Assembly: GCA_019414565.1 (NCBI GenBank) | Contig: DXLU01000018.1 | Location: forward strand, 1-64,000 | Source of the DNA: Collinsella sp. | GTDB lineage: Bacteria > Actinomycetota > Coriobacteriia > Coriobacteriales > Coriobacteriaceae | DNA: 64,000 nucleotides | Direction of reading: 5' to 3' | In this document: positions 41,977-50,390 of the stretch, piece by piece | Layout of the letters: the number at the start of each line of letters is the position of its first letter | How positions within the stretch are numbered: position 1 is the stretch's first letter | Program-made: the position numbers and the translations under genes | Notes under the pieces: model-generated | What the model was told of the DNA's origin: nothing | What the model saw: the letters and a program-made list of their open reading frames with translations, nothing else | Databases searched by the model: none

Positions 41977-42579
41977 CTAGAGCGCTTTCTTGCTGGGCGC
42001 AATCACTTCGTCCACCAGGCCCAGTTCTAGGGCGCGTTTGGCGTTACACCAGCAGTCGCGCTCGGTGAGCTCATGGAACTCCTGAGCGCTCAGGTTGCCG
42101 TGCTCGGCCAGTAGCTCGTCCAGCTCGGCACGCATGGCTGCCGCATGCTGGGCCACAATCTCGATATCGGTCTGCTGCGCCATGCCCGTGCCGCCCATTA
42201 GCTGGTGAATGAGCACCTGCGTGTGGCGGTACACCTGGCGGTGGTCGCCGCAGGCCAAGATCACCGCGGCCATCGAGGCCACGACGCCCTCACCCACCGT
42301 GATCACGGGGCAATCGAGCGACTGCATGGTGTCGATGAGCGCCAGCCCCGCCGTAACGCTGCCGCCCGGGCTATTGATGATGAGGGTGATGGGCTCGGCC
42401 GCGCTTTGATGTTCCAGCACCAGCATGGACTTAATAAGGCCGTTACAGGTCACATCGTTGACCTCGCCCTCCAGCAGCAGCACGCGGCTGTTAAGCAGCT
42501 CGCTTGCCATATCGACGGCGGCAACGCGGCCGTCCTTGGACTTCTTGATGATGCTGGGCTCACGATACATAACGGACAT
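41977..42579 (-). CDS. ClpP-type serine protease (island copy)
   Basis: 200 residues, the full length of ClpP. The catalytic triad is intact: Ser102 in GEGVVASMAAVILACG, His125 in VLIHQLMGG and Asp175 in LTERDCWCNA. The SPGGSVTAG oxyanion segment (about 70-78) is also present. It is divergent enough from housekeeping ClpP (unusual DHRQVYRHTQ segment, many Ala/Met changes) to suggest a dedicated partner. GAGAGGA precedes the ATG. It lies in the layer B operon, 108 bases after the VirD4-like gene. The likely unfoldase partner is the ClpX-like protein at 22702-24471. Confidence 0.93.
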   Translation of the reverse strand: MSVMYREPSIIKKSKDGRVAAVDMASELLNSRVLLLEGEVNDVTCNGLIKSMLVLEHQSAAEPITLIINSPGGSVTAGLALIDTMQSLDCPVITVGEGVVASMAAVILACGDHRQVYRHTQVLIHQLMGGTGMAQQTDIEIVAQHAAAMRAELDELLAEHGNLSAQEFHELTERDCWCNAKRALELGLVDEVIAPSKKAL

Positions 42580-42687
42580 GGCAATTCCTCTCTAGATGGA
42601 ATCGATAAGGGAAACTGGCCGCACGGCACATGGCAAACAGAGGCCGTGCGGCCAAAATACAGGTCAGAATGCGCGAGGCTGCAAGGG

Positions 42688-44172
42688 TTAATCCCTTAGC
42701 CACTTAGCTGCATTGGGGTGATCGGCGCAAAAGTACTTCTTGGCACGGAAGGGGCGCATGCCGGTCACCTTGACCAGGCAATCGGTACGAGGCATAAGCC
42801 CAACCTCGCCTGGGGTCATCACGCAACCGCGCACATCTACGGCAGTGCGCTCGGCACCCACGTACTTGGTGCCCAAAACCGACTCGCCACACAGTTCGCT
42901 TATGTAGTTCTGCGTCGCGATGTTGCTGCCGCCACCCATATAGACCAAGCTATCGCAGTTATCGAGAATGGTAAGCGCCGTGGATTTGCCGTACACGACA
43001 TCGAGCTGGCTCAGCGATTGCGCACACATCAAAAAGCTAATGCCGCGACTGCGCACAGTCGCAATGCTGCGCTCAAAATCGGGGATGCGTCCCACATTGG
43101 GAAACTCATCGAGCACAAACTGCACGCGACGCTGCAAATGCCCGCTGGGGCTGGCATCGGCACGGCGCTGGGCCAGGTTAAACAGCTGCTTAAGGGCAAC
43201 GTTCGCAAGCCATGCATTGGCCGAATCGTTGTCGCTCACCTTAAGATCGATCACGCGCTTGCCCTCGTCAATACGATCGAGACGCATCTCGTCATTCTCA
43301 AAAACGCGCATGAGCTGAGGCGTCTTAAGCCGCGAGATAGTTGCATTGAGCGTGATCAGAATACTCTTAAGCGTCCTATCTGCCGCACCTCGAAAATCGC
43401 GATACTGCTCAACGCCATACAGATCAGCGTTCTCCGCACCAAACTTATCGAGAAACTCCCTGGACTCCACCTCTTCTACAAGGTAGTCCAACGGGAATCG
43501 TCCCTCGCCATCACCCGTGACTTTGATGAGCGCGGCCAGCTTAAAGACGTTGTTCATCTTAAGGTAGCGGCGCGGAGCCGTGGGATCCCCACCCGGCGCA
43601 AATGTGCCGGCAAGGCACTCCAAAAGGAACAGGATTCCAATAATCGCTCGGAGCAGCAGATCGCTCGCGTTGTCCCAAAACGGGTCGTTCCTAAAGCTGC
43701 GCCCATCAGGATCGACCCCCTCCATGATTGCCGCCACTGTGGTGGGGATATCCTCGACATCCATCACGTAACGCAGAGGGTCGTATCCGGCCGACCGCTC
43801 GGGATTAACAGTATCGAGAACCGTTACCTCGTAGCCGTCCTCTTCAAAGCCTTTCCCCGTACGGCGCAGCAGCTCACCCTTGGTGTCTGTGACCACATAA
43901 CAGCATTCGTGGTGATTGAGCAGGTTGGGCAAAACGAAACTCGCCGTTTTGCCGCTGCCGGTTCCGCCAAAGACAAACACGTTGTTGGACACGCTCGTCT
44001 CCCAGTGCTTATCGCCCTCGTAAAAAGCAACCGTGGCACCGTGCGCCAAGATCACATCGCGCTGCTCATCGCCGGACGACAGCGCCTGCATTTCCTCCTT
44101 GGTCGCCCACTTCTTGGCTTGATACTCCGTTTGCTGTGTGGCCTCGTAGCCGTACATCTTAATGACCGACAT
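42688..44172 (-). CDS. Soluble VirD4/TraG-type ATPase
   Basis: 494 residues. Walker A is FVFGGTGSGKTASF (about 67-80); Walker B FVLDEFPNVGRIPDFE (about 352-367) is followed by IATVRSRGISFLMCAQSLSQL, the signature of type IV coupling proteins, and TILDNCDSLVYMGGGS. Unlike membrane coupling proteins there is no N-terminal transmembrane region. No other conjugation gene (relaxase, VirB4, pilus) is in the window, so it is not a transfer gene by context. The ATG at 44172 has AAGGGG seven bases upstream. In layer B it precedes ClpP. It may use its motor to move DNA or protein in a defence role. Confidence 0.88.
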   Translation of the reverse strand: MSVIKMYGYEATQQTEYQAKKWATKEEMQALSSGDEQRDVILAHGATVAFYEGDKHWETSVSNNVFVFGGTGSGKTASFVLPNLLNHHECCYVVTDTKGELLRRTGKGFEEDGYEVTVLDTVNPERSAGYDPLRYVMDVEDIPTTVAAIMEGVDPDGRSFRNDPFWDNASDLLLRAIIGILFLLECLAGTFAPGGDPTAPRRYLKMNNVFKLAALIKVTGDGEGRFPLDYLVEEVESREFLDKFGAENADLYGVEQYRDFRGAADRTLKSILITLNATISRLKTPQLMRVFENDEMRLDRIDEGKRVIDLKVSDNDSANAWLANVALKQLFNLAQRRADASPSGHLQRRVQFVLDEFPNVGRIPDFERSIATVRSRGISFLMCAQSLSQLDVVYGKSTALTILDNCDSLVYMGGGSNIATQNYISELCGESVLGTKYVGAERTAVDVRGCVMTPGEVGLMPRTDCLVKVTGMRPFRAKKYFCADHPNAAKWLRD

Positions 44173-44210
44173 GTCACGGCCCCTTTCTTGTCGATGGTTC
44201 TGCGTAGTTG

Positions 44211-45128
44211 CTAGGAAATACGGCCGATGCCTTCGCCCTCCTTGGGGCTTGTCGCGCATGGCAACTTGACCGCGCCGTCAATCAGTCGCTCGGCCTGCGC
44301 CACATAGCTCTCGCGCGCCACGGTTGAGACCGTCCCGTCGCGCAGATACGCAAGCAACGACTCGATCATCAGCTTGTCGAGCAGGTCGTATCCCTTGGCC
44401 TGAGCGTAGTTGAGGGTGTAGCGGTCCCGAAGCCTCTGTACCTTGGTTGCCAAATCGGTTTCCATCTTTTCCTCCCTGTAATAAAAGTTCTGCCGATTGT
44501 CCGAAAGCGCCTCAAACGGGCGTTTGACACATAGCTCGAAGTTGAAACGCGAACTCGCATCGAATACGCGTTGCTGAATCACGCGGTAACGTTCGAAAAA
44601 CATGACGGCATCGTCTTCGTCCGCCGTAAATCCATGCGATCCATCGCGATGCACGTGGTCGCTGGGTCTTTTGTAGTCGATGCTTCGCACAAAGCGAGAC
44701 GGAATGCGTCCCCCTTTTTCGGACGAGTACTTCATACCTGTCGAAACCTGCTCAAACATGAGCACGCCGCTCGATATAAAGCGCGGATTGCTTCCGTGCC
44801 GAAACAGGCTAATTAAGATGGCCATGCAGCGCATACAGTTATCGCGCTGGGGAAAGTACAGCGACAGCAAAGCGAGCGCCGCCGCGGCCAAAAGCTCGCG
44901 AGCCTCGTGCACATCGTCTCGATACTGCTCGGGCACCAGCCCGGGAATATCGGGTGAATGCTTTTCCAGTACGCCAACAAGCGCCTTAGCGAGGCGCTCA
45001 ACGTTCTCTTCACCGCAGTACGGATACGGAAACGGCTTCTCTGCCTTTCCGTTCTCTTCGCACATACCACGGAGATCCTCGTCGATCGCACTGAGGAATG
45101 CTTCGTAGATACTGTCCAGTTTCTTCAT
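44211..45128 (-). CDS. Hypothetical protein (305 aa), first gene of layer B
   Basis: No family recognised. A soluble helical protein: a helix-rich N-terminal half (about 1-120, with a cysteine-containing segment DNCMRCMAIL), a charged middle (HVHRDGSHGFTADEDD) and a C-terminal helical part (about 225-285). It is promoter-proximal in the operon with the VirD4-like ATPase and ClpP; the gap to the next gene is 38 bases. AAAGAAG stands upstream of the ATG. Perhaps a sensor or adaptor of the system, by position only. Confidence 0.65.
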   Translation of the reverse strand: MKKLDSIYEAFLSAIDEDLRGMCEENGKAEKPFPYPYCGEENVERLAKALVGVLEKHSPDIPGLVPEQYRDDVHEARELLAAAALALLSLYFPQRDNCMRCMAILISLFRHGSNPRFISSGVLMFEQVSTGMKYSSEKGGRIPSRFVRSIDYKRPSDHVHRDGSHGFTADEDDAVMFFERYRVIQQRVFDASSRFNFELCVKRPFEALSDNRQNFYYREEKMETDLATKVQRLRDRYTLNYAQAKGYDLLDKLMIESLLAYLRDGTVSTVARESYVAQAERLIDGAVKLPCATSPKEGEGIGRIS

Positions 45129-45417
45129 GAATACTTCTTTCTATCCGGTTGCAGATGTTTGTCGATTAGTCTGTTCTAAGTTCTAGAATATTCTGACGCT
45201 AGAACGATGATTATCGATCTAACATGTAGTTTCATAAGTGAAATCGTCCAGCTCGATTGCTTAGTTTGCCTAAAGGCTACAAAGCGAATGCATCAAGCAA
45301 TTGCTATTGAGTTGGCTTTGGATTGCTTCGAGGATAGCACAGTGCGCTGTTCTCGTCATTAGAAATTTTCATATTTTTCTGCTAATATAAACCCACTAAG
45401 AAGAAAGGGCTCTATAC
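45129..45417. promoter_or_regulatory. Divergent control region of layer B
   Basis: An AT-rich gap between divergent genes, like that of layer A. It holds the inverted repeat GTTCTAG / CTAGAAC (45180-45186 and 45199-45205) near the minus-strand start. For the plus strand a possible promoter is TTAGAA with an 18-base spacer to TAATAT, and AGAAAGG precedes the ATG at 45418. Confidence 0.45.
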
Positions 45418-46857
45418 ATGCGTGAAACTACATCATCATTGCCACGCCTCACCGCCGCCGCCCTCTCGCGCGCGCTTAACCTGGAACAAGGCAGTCGCCT
45501 GATCACTGTCCGTCTGCCTGGCGCTGTGGATGCCGAAGATCTCGCTAAGTGCTTTACCCTAAACGGTAACGGCGTGCCCGATATTTGTGAGCTTGAACCT
45601 GGTAAACAGAATGCAAGTAATGGTGAGCTCGCTCCAGTGTTTATCGACGCATCAAACTACTATCGCGCAAACAAGCGCGATGTCGAAAAAGACTGCGCCG
45701 CGCTCATCGATTATTTGGAGCCTGGCTACCTTGATTTTTGCGACTGGGGTCCTTTTATTTGGTGCCTGTATGCTCTCGCCCTTTCGGGCCGCACTCAAGC
45801 AGCCGTGGTGCTTCCCGCCGATTTACTTGATAAAGCTGAGCAGGCACGCACGATTTTGATACGCGAAGGGCTCATCGAGAGTGTCGTTTATTTGCCACTT
45901 TCCGAGCCCAGGCCCTACATGACAAGCGCGCTCCTCATACTGTCTTCAGGAAATCGCAGCGTTGCATTTCGCAGCGCAATTGAGCCCGGACCGCGTTTTC
46001 AATATATGAGTAAAACATCGTATTACTCTGATATCACCTTTTCTATCTCTCCTGACTGGGCCCGCATTGATACCAATACGCCAAGATCGACGCCAATCGA
46101 AACGTCCACTTTTGCCACGCGCGAGCTGCTCCAACACCACGCCGCTCTCTCAAAAGGCAAAATCAGCCTCATCGCCATCACCCGAAACTACAGCACCACA
46201 CTCGGTGACTCTTTTACGCGAGTCGCGCCATTCATGCCCCGCGAGAGCACGACATCGAACGACATTGACGCAGTCGAGGTGCGCCGAATCTCATCTCAAG
46301 ATTTTCAGGACGGCAATCTTCTGCCCGTAGATGCTTCAGATAATCAAAATAGCTCGGATTCTAAATTCGTAAAGGTGGACCCCAGCGTTCTCGATCGTTA
46401 TGAGCTCCGCGCTGGAGATATCGTCATGCCGCGCATGCTGGGTCGCTACGGCGCGTCCAACCTGCTCGTCGTCAGCTCCGATGACGCTAAGCAGCATCTG
46501 GTTGCTTCGCATAACACCACCGTCATTCGCCCGTCATTCCAAACGATGACCGAAGATGAGCGCGTAGTGTTTTCGGAGATAATTGTTGGATACCTTACCG
46601 AAGGCCACGGGGCGCAGCTGATTCAAGCATTAACTGAAGCAGCCAGCATCCGCGCCATCCGTCCTAGCGACCTGTTTGAGATCGAAGTCCCGCCGGCGCT
46701 CGACCCACGCACGCGCGAGTACAGCGAATCCATCAATCGCTTTGCCGAGGTCGTAAGGGCAAAAAAGCAGGCCGAGGCCGCTGTCGCCCAAGCCCAGCGC
46801 AACCTCGAAACCGCAAAAAAGGCCGTCAATCAGGTGGTCGACCAGGCCTGCGAATAG
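45418..46857 (+). CDS. HsdM-like (inactive) / HsdS-like fusion protein B
   Basis: 479 residues with the same architecture as 25790-27433. The N-terminal part (about 1-190) ends with an HsdM-type segment (AAVVLPADLLDKAEQARTIL, then REGLIESVVYLPL, then TSALLILSSG) but has no SAM-binding or NPPY motif. The C-terminal part is a single HsdS-type recognition domain (YELRAGDIVMPRMLGRYG, VASHNTTVIRP, IRAIRPSDLFEIEVPPALDP) followed by a long coiled coil (about 445-479). It probably recognises DNA without modifying it. It is divergent from layer B and followed by a 17-bp perfect terminator hairpin. Confidence 0.78.
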   Translation: MRETTSSLPRLTAAALSRALNLEQGSRLITVRLPGAVDAEDLAKCFTLNGNGVPDICELEPGKQNASNGELAPVFIDASNYYRANKRDVEKDCAALIDYLEPGYLDFCDWGPFIWCLYALALSGRTQAAVVLPADLLDKAEQARTILIREGLIESVVYLPLSEPRPYMTSALLILSSGNRSVAFRSAIEPGPRFQYMSKTSYYSDITFSISPDWARIDTNTPRSTPIETSTFATRELLQHHAALSKGKISLIAITRNYSTTLGDSFTRVAPFMPRESTTSNDIDAVEVRRISSQDFQDGNLLPVDASDNQNSSDSKFVKVDPSVLDRYELRAGDIVMPRMLGRYGASNLLVVSSDDAKQHLVASHNTTVIRPSFQTMTEDERVVFSEIIVGYLTEGHGAQLIQALTEAASIRAIRPSDLFEIEVPPALDPRTREYSESINRFAEVVRAKKQAEAAVAQAQRNLETAKKAVNQVVDQACE

Positions 46858-46878
46858 CGCATAGGCAGTAGAAACGTC

Positions 46879-46917
46879 TTAAGCCGGCGGCAGGAACTGG
46901 TCCTGCCGCCGGCTTAA
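46879..46917. terminator. Bidirectional terminator, perfect 17-bp stem
   Basis: TTAAGCCGGCGGCAGGA pairs exactly with TCCTGCCGCCGGCTTAA around a five-base loop. It sits between the convergent HsdS-like gene and the AbiE toxin gene. Confidence 0.85.
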
Positions 46918-46926
46918 CTATCTAGC

Positions 46927-47817
46927 CTATTCCCATCCCGTGGTCTGAGGATTCCATTTGCACATATTCGCCGAATGATTAAAGCACGGCGCATACAACC
47001 GATTGACGATCTCTTCTGCCCCAGCAATGTTCCCCGCGAGATCAAGTACCCCCGCCTGCCTCGCCATCTTTATGTACTGCGCAGAACCATTTTGTTTCCA
47101 CCAGAGAGGCGCCACGAACTCTTCCGGCATTGCCACCTTGCGGGCAGACGCTTCTTTCTCGACTCTCTCGACAAGCGTAGCCCCATCGACGAAGCAAGTT
47201 TTCGCGTACACCAAGATGTCGATTATATCCTTGATTCGCGAAGAAGCGCGACCCTCATGTATCTCTATCATTGCGAGCAATTTATCTGCAAGGGCACTCT
47301 CCACTCGGCATACTCGATAGTCGCAGACTGGGAGCCCCTCAATATTCAGACGATCGATCGGCGCAAGAACCTCAGGCTCAAGTCCCCGCACTTCATCAAT
47401 TACCAAGTCAATTGAAATTGGCTGTAGCTTCTTGGTTCCCATAAAGGGGGTGAACCACACCTTCGCACCGCACCGATACTCATCTTCTTCTTTGATTTGC
47501 TCTGCACGATCAAAGACGAACGAAACGAAATCCTCCAGATCAATCGAAGCAGCCTGCACCAGATCGACAATAGCCTCTTCGAGACTCTCCTCTTGAGCAA
47601 CCAAGTCAATATCTCTTGTGACACGTGCATCGAGTGTTCGCGCCAGGACGCTTTGGCCACCCTTGAGCACAAAGCTGCCGTCATCTTCTGAAAAAACGCG
47701 ACATAGGAAGCGATGAAAGTAGAAACCGACGATCGCCCGATTAGTATCCATCGGCGATTCTCTTGCAGCATTCCTAACAGCCATCTCCAATGCGGTAGGT
47801 GTTTTGTACTTCACCAT
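46927..47817 (-). CDS. AbiEii-type nucleotidyltransferase toxin
   Basis: 296 residues. The nucleotidyltransferase core reads LKGGQSVLARTLDARVTRDIDLV (about 45-67): GG then a DxD-type motif, typical of the AbiEii/AbiGii family. Downstream are ADKLLAMIEIHEGRASSRIKDIIDIL segments of the family C-terminal part. AbiE is a type IV toxin-antitoxin system giving abortive infection; the toxin transfers nucleotides and the antitoxin represses its own operon. It starts 15 bases after the antitoxin gene ends. Plus-strand shadow frames are present. Confidence 0.88.
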   Translation of the reverse strand: MVKYKTPTALEMAVRNAARESPMDTNRAIVGFYFHRFLCRVFSEDDGSFVLKGGQSVLARTLDARVTRDIDLVAQEESLEEAIVDLVQAASIDLEDFVSFVFDRAEQIKEEDEYRCGAKVWFTPFMGTKKLQPISIDLVIDEVRGLEPEVLAPIDRLNIEGLPVCDYRVCRVESALADKLLAMIEIHEGRASSRIKDIIDILVYAKTCFVDGATLVERVEKEASARKVAMPEEFVAPLWWKQNGSAQYIKMARQAGVLDLAGNIAGAEEIVNRLYAPCFNHSANMCKWNPQTTGWE

Positions 47818-47832
47818 GTCCTCCGTTTCGCG

Positions 47833-48456
47833 TTACCCGTTTAGCACCATCAGCAAAGGCCTCATGAGCTCGCGTCTTTTGGCGGTTTTAGAGTTCTCCT
47901 TTACGAGCTCTTTCAGCCGTTGTATATCGAGCCCACGTCCAAGCGCGTCGTGATAGGCATCGATAATTAATGAGGGGTCCTCGCAATCGAGGCAAAGATC
48001 GACAAGCGTGCGCTCGGGTTTAGTTACCGGCAGGCCGTCGAGCCAAACTATATCCTGCTCGGCAATCTCGCGCTTTACAAAAGATAGGGATTCGTTTCTC
48101 GTATTGATGCGCATGGGCGCGGTCATCCTGTAGGGGGACAGATAGAAATCGCCCATTTGCTGCAGGTTCGCCGCTGTCGTACCGCTCACGGCGATGCCAT
48201 CCCACTGACGTTTTCTCTCCCACGCGCAAAGGGAGGGATTGGTGAGCTTCCAAAAAGCGTTGAGCTCGTCGGTGTCTCGGCGCTGTGTCCCAGACATCCG
48301 GTAGGCGCCGTGGCATATCCGTTCAAGACGCCCCGCACGACATGAGTGTGCCAGCGCATCTCGAGAGATGTCCATGCGAGCCGCCTGAGCTGTGGTGAAC
48401 ACGCCCTCGCTCTCGGAGAGCTCGCTTATCGCCGTTATGTTGCTAAAGTACTTCAT
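47833..48456 (-). CDS. AbiEi-type antitoxin/transcription regulator
   Basis: 207 residues from the ATG at 48456. The N-terminal winged-helix region (ITAISELSESEGVFTTAQAARMDISRDALAHSC) is typical of AbiEi; then RLERICHGAYRM and a C-terminal antitoxin domain (VTKPERTLVDLCLD). No ribosome-binding site precedes this ATG, but TACAAT lies six bases upstream with TTGCAA 16 bases further, so the mRNA may be leaderless. An ATG at 48480 would add eight residues. It is co-transcribed with the toxin downstream. Confidence 0.85.
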   Translation of the reverse strand: MKYFSNITAISELSESEGVFTTAQAARMDISRDALAHSCRAGRLERICHGAYRMSGTQRRDTDELNAFWKLTNPSLCAWERKRQWDGIAVSGTTAANLQQMGDFYLSPYRMTAPMRINTRNESLSFVKREIAEQDIVWLDGLPVTKPERTLVDLCLDCEDPSLIIDAYHDALGRGLDIQRLKELVKENSKTAKRRELMRPLLMVLNG

Positions 48457-48491
48457 GTTGCAATTGTAGGATATTTTCATACTTTTGCAAC
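48457..48491 (-). promoter_or_regulatory. AbiE promoter inside an inverted-repeat operator
   Basis: GTTGCAA (48457-48463) and TTGCAAC (48485-48491) form an inverted repeat. On the minus strand it embeds -35 TTGCAA and -10 TACAAT separated by 16 bases. AbiEi antitoxins are known to repress their own promoter by binding inverted repeats, which fits. Confidence 0.65.
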
Positions 48492-48575
48492 GTAGTTTTA
48501 ATCCATGCGATCCATACGCTTTTCTTATCCCATTTCTGCCGCCGGCTTGATACCGACTCACCATCCCCCCGCTAT

Positions 48576-48757
48576 CGAGGTCTAATACTTTTCCGCGAAG
48601 TGAACGGCTGTTTTTGAACCCCTGAAGCATCCGCATTTTTCGACGGCAAAATCGCAGGATTCCGGCATTAAAACCGCAGGAAACGGCAACCGGAAAGTGT
48701 CGATGCTTCGGGGGTCCGATTTAGCTCGTTCACTTCTCGGAAAAGTATTAGACCTCG
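48576..48757. mobile_element. MITE-like palindrome with 31-bp arms
   Basis: Bases 48576-48606 and 48727-48757 are inverted copies with a single mismatch (both read CGAGGTCTAATACTTTTCCG from the outside). The interior also shows imperfect dyad symmetry (GAAGCATC / GATGCTTC). About 180 bp with no credible gene. The rest of 48457-49043 is non-coding. Confidence 0.7.
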
Positions 48758-49043
48758 CTGCTAGCCGCCTAAATGACGCACCGTCCCCACGCGCGCAATC
48801 CAAAAGGCACGTTCCGCCCTCCTTCACGCCACACAAAACCTGCCTTTTCTGCCCCTGCCCACCTCCGCGCCACCCAAAAACTCATCCAATATTAATCTTG
48901 GCTCAAGACTCGCTTAATCTATAACCTGCACTATAGAGTTCGACCAAGGGCGGGGCGGCACCGCGCAACGCAGACCGCCGAACGCAACGCTCGCGCCCGG
49001 GCAGATCGCCCGGTGTCGCGCCCATCGAACGAAAGGACAGGTC

Positions 49044-49586
49044 ATGGACGACCTCGAAAAAGTTGAAACCATCCGCACCAAGCGCAACGTGAGCTACACC
49101 GATGCCAAGGCTGCGCTCGACGCCGCCGACGGCAACGTTCTGGACGCCATCATTTGGCTCGAATCGCAGGGCAAGACCCAGACCACGTCGGCGCACGCCG
49201 CCACCGAGTCTGCGCCGGCCGATGAGCCCTCGGCCGAGATGGTCGCCGCGCAGGCCGCCTACGAGAAGTCGAGCGAAAAGACCGACTTCTCCAAGAAGAT
49301 GGACAGCGTGTGGGAGTACCTCAAAAAACTCTTCCGCCTGAGCCTGGACACCAAGTTTATCGCCACGCGCCGCGATGCGATCATCCTCAACATTCCTATC
49401 CTGATTCCCATCGTCGCCCTGTTTGCCTGGGGCGCCACGATATGGCTGATGCTGCTTGGCCTGTTCTTTGGCATGCGCTACCGCATCGACAGCGACGGCG
49501 ACGTGCCCGGCAGCATCAACAACCTTATGGATAGCGCTGCCAACGCCGCGGACGACATCAAGCAAAATCTGAACGACGACAAGTAA
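49044..49586 (+). CDS. DUF4342-domain protein with UBA-like N-terminus
   Basis: 180 residues. The N-terminal UBA-like three-helix segment reads VETIRTKRNVSYTDAKAALD (about 5-24) then GNVLDAIIWLE. The C-terminal DUF4342 part has LKKLFRLSLDTKFIATRRDA and a hydrophobic stretch IILNIPILIPIVALFAWGAT (about 115-135), followed by a second hydrophobic segment, probably membrane-associated. Family function unknown. GAAAGGA precedes the ATG. It lies 18 bases upstream of the response regulator gene, so the three downstream genes may share its transcript. Confidence 0.88.
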   Translation: MDDLEKVETIRTKRNVSYTDAKAALDAADGNVLDAIIWLESQGKTQTTSAHAATESAPADEPSAEMVAAQAAYEKSSEKTDFSKKMDSVWEYLKKLFRLSLDTKFIATRRDAIILNIPILIPIVALFAWGATIWLMLLGLFFGMRYRIDSDGDVPGSINNLMDSAANAADDIKQNLNDDK

Positions 49587-49604
49587 TCGCAGACGGGGGC
49601 ACGT

Positions 49605-50390
49605 ATGGCACGAATCCTGATCGTAGAGGACGAGGAGAAAATCGCCCGCTTTGTGACGCTCGAGTTGGAGCACGAAGGCTACCAGGTGGAGCACGCCGCT
49701 GACGGCCGCACCGCTGTGGACCTGGCGCTGGAGCGCGACTACGATCTGATCCTGCTCGATGTGCTGTTGCCGCAGCTCAACGGCATGGAGGTCCTGCGGC
49801 GTGTCCGCAAGCACAAGGATGTGCCGGTGATTATGGTCACCGCGCGCGATGCCGTGATGGACAAGGTGGCCGGGCTCGATGCCGGCGCCGACGATTACCT
49901 GACCAAGCCATTTGCGATTGAGGAGCTGTTCGCACGGATCCGCGTGGCGTTGAAGCGCTCGGAGGCCGTGCGGGCGGCTTCGGGCGTTGGCGGCGGCGGG
50001 GCCGGGGCTGGCGTAGCGAGCGGCACGGCCGCCGGTATCGCCACAATGTCCCCGGCAACCGACACGGCCCAGACCGCTGCCGCGCCCTCCCCCGCCGCAC
50101 TCGCCGTGGGCTCGGTTGTGCTCGACCCCGACCGCCGCGAAGTCACGGTCGGCGGCTCGCCCATCGCGCTCACGGCTCGCGAGTTCGACGTCCTCGCCCT
50201 GCTTATGGCGCACGCCGGCACCGTGCTCACGCGCGAGCGCATCGCGCACGAGGCGCTGGGCTACGACTACGTAGGCGACACCAACAACGTCGACGTGCAC
50301 ATCGCGCACCTGCGCGCCAAGATCGAAGACGCCGGCGGCGCCCGCATCATCCAGACCGTGCGCGGGGTGGGCTATGTCTGCCGCGCGTAA
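49605..50390 (+). CDS. Response regulator, OmpR/PhoB type
   Basis: 261 residues. Receiver domain (1-120) with VEDEEK, phospho-acceptor Asp in LILLDVLLP (about 52) and the Lys in LTKPFAIEEL. A flexible Gly/Ala/Pro linker of ~45 residues (about 125-168, GGGGAGAGVASGTAAG) is unusually long. A winged-helix domain follows (about 170-261), with the segments LTAREFDVLALLMAHAG, DTNNVDVHIAHLRAKIED and VRGVGYVCRA. It overlaps the kinase gene by 17 bases. Upstream neighbour is the DUF4342 gene, a pairing with no known meaning. Confidence 0.95.
   Translation: MARILIVEDEEKIARFVTLELEHEGYQVEHAADGRTAVDLALERDYDLILLDVLLPQLNGMEVLRRVRKHKDVPVIMVTARDAVMDKVAGLDAGADDYLTKPFAIEELFARIRVALKRSEAVRAASGVGGGGAGAGVASGTAAGIATMSPATDTAQTAAAPSPAALAVGSVVLDPDRREVTVGGSPIALTAREFDVLALLMAHAGTVLTRERIAHEALGYDYVGDTNNVDVHIAHLRAKIEDAGGARIIQTVRGVGYVCRA

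Noticed and set aside
42688..44172. Conjugative transfer locus
   Set aside because: Only the VirD4-like ATPase is present; no relaxase, VirB4 or pilus gene in the window.
48582..48836. Minus-strand frame through the 31-bp-arm palindrome
   Set aside because: The frame is produced by the palindromic element; no coding sign.
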